DNA of 64,000 bases from Neobacillus niacini (GCF_030817595.1 NZ_JAUSZN010000001.1:4533501-4597500); one strand, 5' to 3'; positions 32,614-41,809 are shown, counted from the first letter of the stretch. Notes: generated by a model from the letters alone, not told the origin. Program-made: numbers and translations.

Positions 32614-33492
32614 ATGGAGCAGGTAATAAAACCATCTGTGGAGCAGGTAATAAAACCATCTCGGAAACTACGGAAATTTAGTATCGGCCAATTTGTCACC
32701 ATGTTAATGTTGGCCGCTTTTGCAATCGTCATCCTTTATCCGCTTCTTTGGATGGTTATCTCTTCGATGAAGAGCTATAATGAGATCTTCAATGATGTCT
32801 GGGGCTTACCAAGTACTTGGATTGTTGAAAACTACTCACTTGCCTGGTCAAAAGGTATATCCGGCTATTTTATGAATAGTTTTTTCGTGACAAGTGTAAC
32901 CATTATTGCGGTTCTGATTATTGGCTCGATGGCGGCATTTGTACTGGCCAGATATAAGACAAGATGGATTGACATTGCGCTGATTTTTACCATCGGCGGA
33001 ATGATGATGAATCCACAGGTTGCCTTAATTCCATTGTTTAATATCCTTACGAATCTAGATTTAATCAATACCCATTGGGCGTTAATTTTAACGTATATCG
33101 CTTATCGATTGCCATTAACGATTTTGCTTTTGAGAGGGTATTTTTTAAGTATTCCAAAAGAACTGGAAGAGTCAGCCATTATTGATGGATGTACGGAATT
33201 CGGTATCTATCGAAGAATCTATTTGCCGATGTCCGTGCCAATTTTGTTGACAACGATCGTACTAACTGCATTCTTTGCATGGAATGAGTTCTTATTTGCT
33301 ACAGTCTTTATTGATTCGGAAACATTGAAAACAATTCCATCAGGATTAATGAACTTTAGGGATGCTTTACGGACAGATTGGGGCGTACTCCTTGCGGGGA
33401 TGGTACTCGCTTCGCTTCCAATGATTGCGCTGTTAATCTTCTTGCAAAAGTATCTAGTTCAAGGACTATCTGAAGGTTCTGTAAAAGGTTAA
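32614..33492 (+). CDS. frlM: ABC transporter permease (FrlM-like)
   Basis: A 292-residue MalG-type permease with six helices and the EAA loop ELEESAIIDGCTEFGIYRRIYLPMSVP. The N-terminus contains an in-frame duplication: EQVIKPS occurs twice, encoded by a 24-bp tandem repeat at about 32617-32664. The start at 32614 follows AAAGGATGA inside the end of frlN; an ATG at 32605 is the alternative. Confidence 0.92.
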   Translation: MEQVIKPSVEQVIKPSRKLRKFSIGQFVTMLMLAAFAIVILYPLLWMVISSMKSYNEIFNDVWGLPSTWIVENYSLAWSKGISGYFMNSFFVTSVTIIAVLIIGSMAAFVLARYKTRWIDIALIFTIGGMMMNPQVALIPLFNILTNLDLINTHWALILTYIAYRLPLTILLLRGYFLSIPKELEESAIIDGCTEFGIYRRIYLPMSVPILLTTIVLTAFFAWNEFLFATVFIDSETLKTIPSGLMNFRDALRTDWGVLLAGMVLASLPMIALLIFLQKYLVQGLSEGSVKG

Positions 33493-33509
33493 AGAAAGGG
33501 TGAGCACGT

Positions 33510-34328
33510 GTGAAGATTATTGCAATTGGAGATAATGTGGTAGATTGTTACTTGGATCAGGGGAAGTATTATCCTGGCGGTAACTGTGTCAATGTCGCTG
33601 TAAATTGTAAGCGTTCAGGAGCGGAAGATGTCAGTTATATTGGGATTTTTGCCACGGACGATAAAGCAGACCATTTGAAAAACGTACTTGAGCTGGAAGG
33701 TATTCCTTATCACCGCTCACGTATGGCAGAAGGAATCAGTGGACAACCCCGCGTAAATCTTACCGAGGATGGCGATCGTGTATTTGTGGGCGGACCAAAG
33801 AATACGGTTCAACATATTTTGAAATTAAGACTTACCCCTGAGGACTATGAATATATTAAAGAGTTTGATGTTGCTCATACTAGCTGCTATAGTTCAATGG
33901 AAGAAGAACTTCCGGGCTTGGCGCAGCATATTAACGTATCCTACGATTTCTCGGATAAATATAATGCCGCCCAGCTTGAAAAAGTTTGTCCTTATATCAA
34001 ACATGGGTTTTTCTCAGGAGCTCATTTAAGTGATGAGGAGCTTGAGAATTTAGTAGAGAAGCTAGGGAAATATGATTTGGAAACAATCGGTATTACTAGA
34101 GGTTCCAAGCCTGCTATTTTTCTCCACAGGGGAAAAAGGTATAGTCAAGAAGTGTTTGAAACCGAAATCGTTGATACAATGGGAGCAGGTGATAGTTTTA
34201 TCGCTGGGTTTTTAACAGCGATATACAAGCAGAAAGACATGAAGGAAGCCTTAGTCTTTGCCGCTGAACGAGCTAGCATTACTTGTGGGTTTTATGGCGG
34301 GTTCGGCTACCCGAAGGATTTGGAATAG
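33510..34328 (+). CDS. frlD: Fructosamine/fructoselysine 6-kinase
   Basis: A 272-residue PfkB-family sugar kinase producing the 6-phosphorylated substrate of FrlB. It shows IAIGDNVVDCYL at the N-terminus, the YPGGNCVNVAVNCKRSGA substrate loop and the DTMGAGDSFIAGFL anion hole with the catalytic Asp. The GTG start follows AAAGGGTGAG. It is last in the frlBONMD order and is closed by a terminator. Confidence 0.93.
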   Translation: MKIIAIGDNVVDCYLDQGKYYPGGNCVNVAVNCKRSGAEDVSYIGIFATDDKADHLKNVLELEGIPYHRSRMAEGISGQPRVNLTEDGDRVFVGGPKNTVQHILKLRLTPEDYEYIKEFDVAHTSCYSSMEEELPGLAQHINVSYDFSDKYNAAQLEKVCPYIKHGFFSGAHLSDEELENLVEKLGKYDLETIGITRGSKPAIFLHRGKRYSQEVFETEIVDTMGAGDSFIAGFLTAIYKQKDMKEALVFAAERASITCGFYGGFGYPKDLE

Positions 34329-34338
34329 CATAAATGTT

Positions 34339-34375
34339 ATAGCCTTACGCCATCAGGTAAAGGCTATTATTTTTC
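34339..34375 (+). terminator. Rho-independent terminator after frlD
   Basis: ATAGCCTT and AAGGCTAT form the stem, followed by TATTTTTC. Confidence 0.85.
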
Positions 34376-34457
34376 TTTGAGAACTAGTTTTGGAGTCGTT
34401 TTCTTATTATAATTACTATAATTACTAAAAATTTGAAAATTACAGAAGAGGTAACTT

Positions 34458-35225
34458 ATGAATAAGGAAAAATCGGTTGAAACAGAGAGCCCAGTGTTTT
34501 TGTATGATCAGGTAAAGCATGGCATTATGGAAATGATTAATACGGGAAAAATAGTTTCCGGCCAAAGACTGCCGAATGAGAAGGAATTATGTGAAGCCTT
34601 CGACACAAGCAGAATTACCATTAGGCGAGCGTTGAAGGAACTTGCAAGTGAAGGGGTCATTGAAATCATTCATGGAAAAGGGACCTTTGTCAAAAACGTG
34701 AAACAAAAAATCCATATTCTTAATTTGCAAGGCTTTTCGGAATTGTCAGTAGCGGCAGGGGATGGCAATTTCTCAAAAGAAATTTTGGTCAATCAAATTG
34801 AAACCGCTGACAATGAGCTTATGCAGTATTTTGAACGTAATGAGCCATTTGAGGTGGTGAAGCTTGTGCGACTAATAAAGGATGGAAACAATATCTTTAG
34901 TGTTGACTTTGCCTATTTACCATGTGATATCTACCCTGGCATTTCTGAAAAAATAAAGGATAATGTTTCAACCTTTAAAGTTATACATGATGATTACGGA
35001 ATAAAGTTCGGCAAAGCGCGGAAGGAAATGGAGTTTATTCTTCCTCCTCAAGATTTAAGCAAGCTTCTTCAAGTCTCTCGAATGGAAACCGTTATTCAGG
35101 TTAAGAAAGTAATAAAGGATGATCATGAAAGACCGGTACATTACTCCGTGTACTACCTCCTTGCTAATAAAGTAAACTTCTATATTGACGTCGATATGGA
35201 CAGTGATCTTGATTTAACGAAATAA
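34458..35225 (+). CDS. frlR: GntR/HutC-family transcriptional regulator (FrlR-like)
   Basis: A 255-residue regulator. The N-terminal winged helix (residues 14-80) carries SGQRLPNEKELCEAFDTSRITIRRALKELASEGVIEIIHGKGTFV, the GntR signature. The C-terminal UTRA domain binds a small effector (FEVVKLVRLIKDGNNIFSVDFAYLP). It likely represses frlB at the 29131 palindrome and is relieved by a phosphorylated fructosamine; effector identity is inference. It has its own terminator. Confidence 0.92.
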   Translation: MNKEKSVETESPVFLYDQVKHGIMEMINTGKIVSGQRLPNEKELCEAFDTSRITIRRALKELASEGVIEIIHGKGTFVKNVKQKIHILNLQGFSELSVAAGDGNFSKEILVNQIETADNELMQYFERNEPFEVVKLVRLIKDGNNIFSVDFAYLPCDIYPGISEKIKDNVSTFKVIHDDYGIKFGKARKEMEFILPPQDLSKLLQVSRMETVIQVKKVIKDDHERPVHYSVYYLLANKVNFYIDVDMDSDLDLTK

Positions 35226-35231
35226 TGTAAA

Positions 35232-35273
35232 ACAAAGACCTTTGGCTTGTTGCATGGGTCTTTGTTGTTTTTA
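35232..35273 (+). terminator. Rho-independent terminator of frlR
   Basis: ACAAAGACC and GGTCTTTGT pair perfectly, followed by TGTTTTTAT. Confidence 0.85.
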
Positions 35274-35803
35274 TACAAATACTTCGTGATTCAAATCTTA
35301 GTATTTTTTGAGTTGGCGAGCAGGTAAGAGAACCAAATTGGCAGGTAGAGGAGGGGATTGTGCAGGTAGGGGATGAGGAGGAGGAAATTATGAGGGGATC
35401 TGAACCGGAAAAGTAGGAATATGAACCTTTTTTGGGGGAAGGAAAATGACGAGTGCCAGTCTTACGACTGGCTTTTTATAGGAGTTTAGTAGGATGTTGA
35501 TTATATTTATTCCTTTTTAATAGAAAGTTTTGAATGATTTGGTTTATTGTGAATATGATAGTGTTGATGGGTTGTACGATGTTGTTATTTAGATAATGAG
35601 TTTTTTGCTTGGTGTAAATCGATGTGTTTGTACGAAAGGGTACGATTTGATGTACTTTTTATGACAATTCTCACTGACAATAATAGGATTTTTGTTGTTA
35701 AATGTCGTTATAAGGAATAATTTGGCTCTTGCGTCATCTCTGAAGTGATTTCAGGGAGCCTTTTCTGCGAGATCACGCAAACGCTCAAGGGTGGTGGGCC
35801 CCT
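35274..35803. other. Noncoding spacer between frlR and the palindromic element
   Basis: No gene seen. It holds three GCAGGTA direct repeats exactly 21 bp apart (35320, 35341, 35362). It also has an orphan perfect hairpin, GCCAGTC/GACTGGC plus T run (35455-35479), and a GGCTC...GGAGCC hairpin with TTTT (35723-35765). The orphan terminator suggests an unannotated small RNA or a lost gene. Confidence 0.5.
35455..35479 (+). terminator. Orphan terminator-like hairpin
   Basis: GCCAGTC and GACTGGC with a 4-base loop, then TTTTTAT. No gene directly precedes it, since frlR already has its own terminator. Confidence 0.7.
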
Positions 35804-36002
35804 TGTATCGACAAACCAGGCTGCGGACAAAATTGGAAATTCTATCGCCATGTGCTAACGCAGATTATGCTTCCGCTATCCGAGTCCGCTTGCAAAATTT
35901 CACATTCCAAGGCGTTTCTGAGAGCGAGCTCTCAAAAGCTTGTAATGTGAAATTTTGCGGCGATAGAATTTCCAATTTTAATGGGGTGGTGTTGTCGACA
36001 CA
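35804..36002. repeat. 200-bp palindromic element upstream of nuoA
   Basis: Positions 35829-35849 and 35959-35979 are perfect 21-bp inverted arms. A second pair, 35892-35906 with 35944-35958 (GCAAAATTTCACATT), is perfect over 15 bp. GAGAGC/GCTCTC lies at the centre and TGTATCGACAA/TTGTCGACACA at the ends. The right-hand arms abut, while the left ones are separated by 42 bp. It encodes no protein. Confidence 0.85.
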
Positions 36003-36023
36003 AAGTTGTAACAGTGCTATAAT
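35995..36023 (+). promoter_or_regulatory. sigma-A promoter of the nuo operon, with extended -10
   Basis: TCGACA and TATAAT with a 17-bp spacer, and TGC directly before the -10. The -35 lies in the outer right arm of the palindromic element. Confidence 0.75.
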
Positions 36024-36079
36024 GTTATCGGTTACAAATTTCATTGTTATGAAAATTTACAACATTGGAGGGGATGGAC

Positions 36080-36454
36080 ATGGAACTTTTGAATTTATAT
36101 CAGAATAATTATCTGATAGTTTTTGTGTTCCTCTGTCTTGGGGTGCTGCTGCCGTTGGTGGCGTTATATTTAGGTAAACTTTTGCGTCCTCATAAGCCGA
36201 GTGTCGAGAAGTATACCACATATGAAAGCGGTATTGATCCATTTCACGATTCCCGTGTACAGTTCAATGTCCGCTATTATATTTTTGCCCTTATGTTTGT
36301 TATTTTTGATGTAGAGACTGTGTTTTTATATCCATGGGCGGTTGCCTATGATAAACTGGGAGTTTTTGCGTTAATTGAGATGCTGATTTTCGTAATTATG
36401 CTGTTGATTGGCTTAATCTACGCTTGGAAGAAGAAGGTGCTACGATGGACTTAA
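36080..36454 (+). CDS. nuoA: NADH-quinone oxidoreductase subunit A
   Basis: A 124-residue membrane subunit of complex I with three helices. The conserved [32 protein letters not shown] block is intact. The start at 36080 lies 6 bases after GGAGGGG; ATG 36074 is possible. The last codons overlap nuoB. Confidence 0.97.
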   Translation: MELLNLYQNNYLIVFVFLCLGVLLPLVALYLGKLLRPHKPSVEKYTTYESGIDPFHDSRVQFNVRYYIFALMFVIFDVETVFLYPWAVAYDKLGVFALIEMLIFVIMLLIGLIYAWKKKVLRWT

Positions 36455-36957
36455 AACTAGATGACCTTTCACCACAGGAAATGAAAGAATTAGAAAGAAA
36501 TGTGTTTTTTGCGACGCTAGAGCAAATTAAAGCATGGGCACGCAGTAATTCATTGTGGCCGATGACATTTGGTCTGGCTTGTTGTGCGATTGAAATGATG
36601 GGTACGGGCGGAGCTAACTATGACCTTGACCGATTTGGAACGATCTTCCGGACATCACCAAGGCAATCGGATTGTATGATTGTATCTGGTACGGTTACGA
36701 AGAAGATGGCGCCGATTGTCCGCCGTTTGTATGATCAAATGCCAGAGCCGAAATGGGTTATTGCGATGGGGTCTTGCGCAACTGCAGGAGGTCCGTATGT
36801 GAAGTCTTATTCTGTTGTTAAGGGTGTCGATCAAATCGTCCCTGTTGATGTTTATATCCCTGGATGCCCACCAAACCCGGCCGCATTAATTTATGGAATT
36901 AATAAATTAAAGGAAAAGATTCGCTATGAGGCGAAGACTGGGAAGAAGGTGATCTAA
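36445..36957 (+). CDS. nuoB: NADH-quinone oxidoreductase subunit B
   Basis: A 170-residue peripheral subunit carrying the terminal iron-sulfur cluster N2. The four cluster cysteines are visible: the adjacent pair in [11 protein letters not shown], one in MGSCATAGG and one in YIPGCPPNP. The ATG at 36445 overlaps the nuoA end by 10 bases and follows AAGAAGGTG. Confidence 0.97.
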   Translation: MDLKLDDLSPQEMKELERNVFFATLEQIKAWARSNSLWPMTFGLACCAIEMMGTGGANYDLDRFGTIFRTSPRQSDCMIVSGTVTKKMAPIVRRLYDQMPEPKWVIAMGSCATAGGPYVKSYSVVKGVDQIVPVDVYIPGCPPNPAALIYGINKLKEKIRYEAKTGKKVI

Positions 36958-36960
36958 CCG

Positions 36961-38466
36961 ATGAGCGGGGAGAAGGATCTCGATCAATTAAAAAGAGAAG
37001 CGGCTGAGAAAGCGAAGGCGGCAGCGTTAGCGAAGCGTCAGGCAAAGGCAGCAGGAGAATCTCAAGGTGCACAGAAACAGGAGGACAAACCTTCTGAACA
37101 AACGCTTAGTCAGGTTGAGTTGCCAGCCCAACAAGAACAGCCAGCTGGAACACCAGCAGAAGATGGTGCAGACCTTGCGAAGAAAAAGGCAGCTGCAGCA
37201 GCGAAGGCAAAGGCGGCAGCACTGGCAAAGAAAAAGCGTGAAGGTATTGTGGAGGAAGAAGCTCCTGTTCCTGTTGAAGCAGTGGAAGGAACTACAGCAG
37301 CAACTGAAGCGCCAGAGGATGGGGCCGATCTTGCAAAACAGAAAGCTGCAGCAGTAGCAAAGGCAAAAGCGGCAGCAGCGGCGAAGCGGAAGGCGATGGA
37401 GTTAGCGGCAGGCAATACGCCGGCAGAAGAAACCCCAGCAGCAGAAGCTGAAACCAGCGATGCCGGTGACGACCTTGCGAAGAAAAAAGCAGCGGCAGTA
37501 GCGAAGGCAAAAGCGGCGGCGGCAGCGAAACGCAAAGCGATGGAGCTAGCGGGAGAATCAGCTCCTGCAGAAGAAACACCAGCGGCTGAAGCTGAAACCA
37601 GCGATAACGGTGATGACCTTGCGAAGAAAAAGGCTGCTGCGGTAGCAAAAGCGAAAGCAGCGGCAGCGGCGAAGCGTAAAGCAATGGAGCTTGCAGGTGA
37701 AGGTGCATCAGCGGAAGAATCTGCAGGAGATGACGCTAAGGCGAAAGCGGCAGCGGCGGCGAAGGCAAAAGCAGCGGCCGCAGTGAAAGCAAAGGCGGCA
37801 GCAGCGGCCAAAGCCAAGGCAACTGGAGCCGGTGAGGCAGACACTGCGGCGACTGGCGATGATGAAAAAGCGAAAGCGAAAGCAGCAGCAGTTGCCAAAG
37901 CGAAAGCGGCAGCAGCAGCGAAGGCAAAAGCAGCAGGCGCAGCAAAAGGTGGCGACGTATCGCCAGCCGATACGGCCGATCAACCATCACCAAATCAGCC
38001 TTTCTTAGACAAGTATAGAAAGGTTATCGAGGAAAATTTGGGTCCAGATGTTTTAGAAGATTCTTATATTAATAAATTATCGAAAGATGTTCCAACACTT
38101 GTTGCAAAGAAAGATACATATTTCAAGGTAGCTCAATTTTTGAAATATAATGAGCTCCTAGGGTTCGATTATCTCTCTGAGCTGCATGGAACAGATTTTG
38201 TCACACATATGGAAGTTTATGTTCACTTATTCTCATACAAAAATCGCCAATCAGTGGCGTTAAAAGTAAAGATTGACCGCGATGAACCAACAATCGAGTC
38301 CTTGCAGCCAATTTGGGCAGGAGCTAACTGGCCTGAGTGCGAAGCTTATGATTTACTAGGAATTAAGTTTACCGGACATCCGAATTTACATCGGATTATG
38401 CTAGGAGAAGATTGGGTTGGCCATCCACTGCGTAAAGATTATGAACCGTATGATGTGGAGGTGTAA
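36961..38466 (+). CDS. nuoC: NADH-quinone oxidoreductase subunit C with Ala/Lys-rich repeat extension
   Basis: A 501-residue protein. Only residues 345-501 are the NuoC domain, ending in the diagnostic WPECEAYDLLGIKFTGHPNLHRIMLGEDWVGHPLRKDYEP. Residues 1-344 are low-complexity, built from units such as DDLAKKKAAAVAKAKAAA followed by AKRKAMELAGE and an acidic linker (PAEETPAAEAETSD). The best two units are 48 residues (144 bp) apart and nearly identical. The tail of the extension is mostly AKAKAAA. The composition resembles histone-H1-like or DNA/RNA-binding tails, or a long helix. NuoC is normally about 160-200 residues. It follows nuoB by 3 bases. Confidence 0.95.
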   Translation: MSGEKDLDQLKREAAEKAKAAALAKRQAKAAGESQGAQKQEDKPSEQTLSQVELPAQQEQPAGTPAEDGADLAKKKAAAAAKAKAAALAKKKREGIVEEEAPVPVEAVEGTTAATEAPEDGADLAKQKAAAVAKAKAAAAAKRKAMELAAGNTPAEETPAAEAETSDAGDDLAKKKAAAVAKAKAAAAAKRKAMELAGESAPAEETPAAEAETSDNGDDLAKKKAAAVAKAKAAAAAKRKAMELAGEGASAEESAGDDAKAKAAAAAKAKAAAAVKAKAAAAAKAKATGAGEADTAATGDDEKAKAKAAAVAKAKAAAAAKAKAAGAAKGGDVSPADTADQPSPNQPFLDKYRKVIEENLGPDVLEDSYINKLSKDVPTLVAKKDTYFKVAQFLKYNELLGFDYLSELHGTDFVTHMEVYVHLFSYKNRQSVALKVKIDRDEPTIESLQPIWAGANWPECEAYDLLGIKFTGHPNLHRIMLGEDWVGHPLRKDYEPYDVEV

Positions 38467-38469
38467 CCA

Positions 38470-39570
38470 GTGATAAGAACAGAAGAAATGCTGCTAAACG
38501 TCGGTCCTCAGCATCCAAGTACGCACGGAGTATTCCGTCTTGTTGTCAAGATTGACGGGGAAATCATTACTGAAGCAACCCCAGTCATCGGTTATTTACA
38601 CCGCGGAACGGAAAAATTGGCCGAGAACCTGCAATATACACAAATAATCCCGTACACCGACCGGATGGACTATTTGTCAGCGATGACAAACAACTATGTC
38701 ATCTGTCATGCGGTGGAAACAATGATGGGTATCCAAGTTCCAGAACGTGCCGATTTCCTCCGTGTAATGGCAATGGAATTAGGGCGAATCGCCAGTCACC
38801 TGGTTGCATGGGGAACGTATATCCTTGACCTAGGTGCGACGAGCCCATTCATCTATGCTTTCCGTGACCGTGAAATGATTATCAATATGCTTAACGAATT
38901 ATCAGGTGCTCGTTTGACCTTCAACTATATGCGTGTTGGCGGGGTAAAGTGGGACGCACCAGAAGGCTGGGTCGACGGTGTAAGAGAATTTGTTCCTTAC
39001 CTGCGTGAACAGCTGAAAGGCTACCATAACCTTGTATCCGGAAATGAAATCTTTTTAGACCGTGTAAAAGGGGTTGGCGTTTATTCAAAGGAAGATGCCA
39101 TCAATTATTCACTCAGTGGTCCAAACCTTCGCAGTACCGGTGTGAAATGGGATTTACGTAAAGATGAGCCATATTCAATCTATGACCGTTTCGACTTCAA
39201 TGTTGTCACAAGGGATGAAGGAGATTGTTTGGCCCGTTACCATGTGCGCCTTGAAGAAATCGAAGAATCATTAAAAATCCTTGAACAGGCGTGTGAGCAA
39301 TTCCCTGCTGAAGGTGAGATTATGGCGAAGGTGCCAAAGATTATCAAAGCACCAAAAGGGGAAGCTTTTGTAAGAATTGAATCTCCTCGTGGAGAAATTG
39401 GCTGCTATATCTCAAGTGACGGTAAAAAAGAACCGTATCGCTTAAAGTTTAGGAGACCTTCATTCTATAATCTGCAAATTCTCCCGAAATTATTAGTAGG
39501 CGAAAACATTGCAAACTTGATTGCGATTTTAGGGGCAGTTGATATTGTCCTTGGGGAGGTGGACGGCTAA
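38470..39570 (+). CDS. nuoD: NADH-quinone oxidoreductase subunit D
   Basis: A 366-residue 49-kDa-type subunit that forms the quinone-binding site with NuoB. It shows LNVGPQHPSTHGVFRLV at the N-terminus, GYLHRGTEKL, YTDRMDYLSAM and the C-terminal AILGAVDIVLGEVDG. The GTG start lies 3 bases after nuoC; its stop shares a base with the nuoH start (TAATG). Confidence 0.97.
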   Translation: MIRTEEMLLNVGPQHPSTHGVFRLVVKIDGEIITEATPVIGYLHRGTEKLAENLQYTQIIPYTDRMDYLSAMTNNYVICHAVETMMGIQVPERADFLRVMAMELGRIASHLVAWGTYILDLGATSPFIYAFRDREMIINMLNELSGARLTFNYMRVGGVKWDAPEGWVDGVREFVPYLREQLKGYHNLVSGNEIFLDRVKGVGVYSKEDAINYSLSGPNLRSTGVKWDLRKDEPYSIYDRFDFNVVTRDEGDCLARYHVRLEEIEESLKILEQACEQFPAEGEIMAKVPKIIKAPKGEAFVRIESPRGEIGCYISSDGKKEPYRLKFRRPSFYNLQILPKLLVGENIANLIAILGAVDIVLGEVDG

Positions 39571-40574
39571 TGATAGAGGATTTACTCCAATCCAGTCCAG
39601 GCTTGATGAACTTTGGAATCTTCTTTTTACTTGCCGTTGTCTTACTATTAGTAGTCTTAGGTTTCGTAACCTATGCGATATTAGCAGAGCGAAAGGTTTT
39701 AGGATACATGCAGGCCCGTCACGGCCCTAACCAGCTTGGCGGTAAGTGGGGATTATTACAGACGGTAGCGGACGTTCTTAAACTTTTATTAAAAGAAGAC
39801 GTTATTCCGAAGGCAGCCGACAGACCGCTATTTATCCTGGCACCAATCATTGCCTTTACTCCAGCTTTCATGGTACTGGCAACGATCCCATTCACAGACA
39901 AATTTCAATTTGCCGATATCGGAGTCGGGTTACTCTATTATATTGCCGTTTCAGGAATGACTGTATTTGGAATGGTACTCGGCGGCTGGGCGTCCAACAA
40001 TAAATACGCGCTTCTAGGGGGCATGCGTGCAGGCGCACAGATGATCTCCTACGAGATTCCGCTTGTTATGTCCGTTTTAGGTGTTATTTTGTTAACGGGA
40101 AGCTTGAATTTATCTGATATTGTACTTCAGCAGGAGCATGGCTGGTTCATTCTTTATCAACCGATTGCCTTTATCGTGTTTTTCATCGCATCGATTGCAG
40201 AATTAAACCGGACACCATTTGACCTTCCTGAATCAGAGAACGAACTGGTTGCAGGATACTTTGTTGAGTACTCAGGATTCCGTTGGGCATTCTTTATGCT
40301 CACCGAATATGTTTACATGTTTGCGATGTCATCATTGATTACCGTCATTTTCTTAGGCGGATGGCTGCCGCCGCTGGATATCTTAGGATTTATCCCTGGC
40401 GCAGTATGGTTTGCACTGAAATTTAGCGTCGTTGTCTTTGTTTACATGTGGTTACGGGCTACACTTCCACGTTTTAGAATCGACCGATTAATGGAATTTG
40501 CGTGGAAAGTACTATTCCCAGTCGCATTAGCAAACATTTTCTTAACAGCATTAATCAAAACATTATTTTTCTAA
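39570..40574 (+). CDS. nuoH: NADH-quinone oxidoreductase subunit H
   Basis: A 334-residue membrane subunit joining the peripheral and membrane arms, with eight helices. Signatures are AERKVLGYMQARHGPNQLG, AELNRTPFDLPESENELVAGYFVEYSG and RATLPRFRIDRLM. The next gene is 300 bp away because a repeat element has been inserted. Confidence 0.97.
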   Translation: MIEDLLQSSPGLMNFGIFFLLAVVLLLVVLGFVTYAILAERKVLGYMQARHGPNQLGGKWGLLQTVADVLKLLLKEDVIPKAADRPLFILAPIIAFTPAFMVLATIPFTDKFQFADIGVGLLYYIAVSGMTVFGMVLGGWASNNKYALLGGMRAGAQMISYEIPLVMSVLGVILLTGSLNLSDIVLQQEHGWFILYQPIAFIVFFIASIAELNRTPFDLPESENELVAGYFVEYSGFRWAFFMLTEYVYMFAMSSLITVIFLGGWLPPLDILGFIPGAVWFALKFSVVVFVYMWLRATLPRFRIDRLMEFAWKVLFPVALANIFLTALIKTLFF

Positions 40575-40589
40575 ATATTATAAAAGGAT

Positions 40590-40768
40590 TTGTTAAGGGT
40601 AATTGTGATTTTGCACCCTGTTGATTGGAGCGCAGGGCACGAAGACTCCTGCGGGAGTACGGGGCTGGGGAGACCCCACAGGCGCTTTTAGCGCCGAGGA
40701 GGCTCCCCGGCACGCCCGCGGAAAGCGAAGTGCCCGGAGCGGAAATCAACAGGCCTAATTAATACAGC
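40590..40768. repeat. MITE-like repeat, copy 2, inside the nuo operon
   Basis: Body identical in plan to copy 1 (CTGTTGATTGGAGCG, CTCCTGCGGGAGTACGGGG, GAGACCCCACAGGCG, CGAGGAGGCTCCCC, GGAAATCAACAGG). Both terminal repeats are degenerate, so this is an old copy. It fills the nuoH-nuoI spacer without an evident T run, so the operon should read through. The rest of the spacer shows nothing else. Confidence 0.8.
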
Positions 40769-40874
40769 AAACTAAATAGAAACCTTATAGTGTGTTCGCG
40801 GTTGACTGAGCACCTCAAGGAATTTATAAACGATTAAAGTAAGCAATTTTTAAAATGAAAAAGGGGTGAAAAAC

Positions 40875-41294
40875 GTGCTTGGATTTACAAAAGGCTTGAA
40901 ATATACCCTAAAACAGCTAACGAAAGAAAAGGTAACCTATAATTATCCAGATGAGCCGCTGCCGCTGCCGGACCGCTTCCGCGGTATTCAAAAGTTCTAT
41001 CCGGAAAAGTGTATTGTGTGTAATCAGTGCATGAACATTTGCCCGACAGAATGTATTAATTTAACGGGTAAAAAACATCCGGATCCAACGAAAAAAGGAA
41101 AAATCATTGATACGTATGATATCAATTTTGAGATTTGTATCTTATGTGACCTTTGTACGGAGGTTTGCCCGACTGAAGCGATTGTCATGACCAATAACTT
41201 TGAGTTAGCGTCATACAGCCGTGATATGTTATTTAAAAACCTTGAGTGGTTAGACGAGAACGATGAAAACGTACGGCAGGTGAATAAACCATGA
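40875..41294 (+). CDS. nuoI: NADH-quinone oxidoreductase subunit I
   Basis: A 139-residue ferredoxin-like subunit with two 4Fe-4S motifs, CIVCNQCMNICP and CILCDLCTEVCP, carrying clusters N6a and N6b. The GTG at 40875 lies 6 bases after AAGGGGTGA; the GTG within that site is rejected. Overlaps nuoJ by 4 bases. Confidence 0.97.
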   Translation: MLGFTKGLKYTLKQLTKEKVTYNYPDEPLPLPDRFRGIQKFYPEKCIVCNQCMNICPTECINLTGKKHPDPTKKGKIIDTYDINFEICILCDLCTEVCPTEAIVMTNNFELASYSRDMLFKNLEWLDENDENVRQVNKP

Positions 41295-41809
41295 CAATTA
41301 CAGGCGAGTTTATCGCATTTATGGGCCTCGCCCTTGTCGCCATCATCGGCGGTGTCCTGTTATTGAACCTTACTAAAGTCGTGCACATGGTCGTGGCCCT
41401 CATTTTTACGTTCGTCAGCATTGCCGGTATTTACGTGCTGCTGTCAGCTGAATTTGTCGCAGCGGTTCAAATCTTGATTTATTCCGGTGCGATTACCATT
41501 ATCATGTTATTTGGAATCATGTTAACGAAGCATGATGATGAAGGGGAAACCACCACTGGCAAGGGAAGAAAGGTTCTATTATTTCTAGGTATACTTGGAT
41601 TTGCAGCAGCTGTTTACATTGGAATCTATGATTTCAACGTGGTACAGGTACCAACAGACTTACATGTGGACAATACGATGAAAATAGGGGAAGCCCTCTA
41701 CTCTAAATGGGTGATCCCATTTGAATTAACATCTGTACTACTATTAGTCGCACTTGTCGGAGCGATTGTTCTGGCGAAGAAAGAGGAGAAGGAGGGTGAC
41801 AAGGAATGA
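41291..41809 (+). CDS. nuoJ: NADH-quinone oxidoreductase subunit J
   Basis: A 172-residue membrane subunit with five helices ([62 protein letters not shown] among them). It overlaps both neighbours by 4 bases. Confidence 0.96.
   Translation: MTITGEFIAFMGLALVAIIGGVLLLNLTKVVHMVVALIFTFVSIAGIYVLLSAEFVAAVQILIYSGAITIIMLFGIMLTKHDDEGETTTGKGRKVLLFLGILGFAAAVYIGIYDFNVVQVPTDLHVDNTMKIGEALYSKWVIPFELTSVLLLVALVGAIVLAKKEEKEGDKE

Noticed and set aside
35791..36108. Reading frame across the palindrome upstream of nuoA
   Set aside because: It covers the inverted repeat and the nuo promoter and has no supporting start site.
37110..37993. Long minus-strand and alternate-frame reading frames opposite nuoC
   Set aside because: They are by-products of the GC-rich Ala/Lys repeat; no ribosome binding sites, and the plus frame continues into a genuine NuoC domain.
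40590..40768. Target-site duplication around the nuoH-nuoI repeat copy
   Set aside because: The terminal repeats are degenerate and the flanks do not match, so insertion details cannot be read.
40866..40874. GTG at 40866 as the nuoI start
   Set aside because: It lies inside the ribosome binding site AAGGGGTGA that serves the GTG at 40875.
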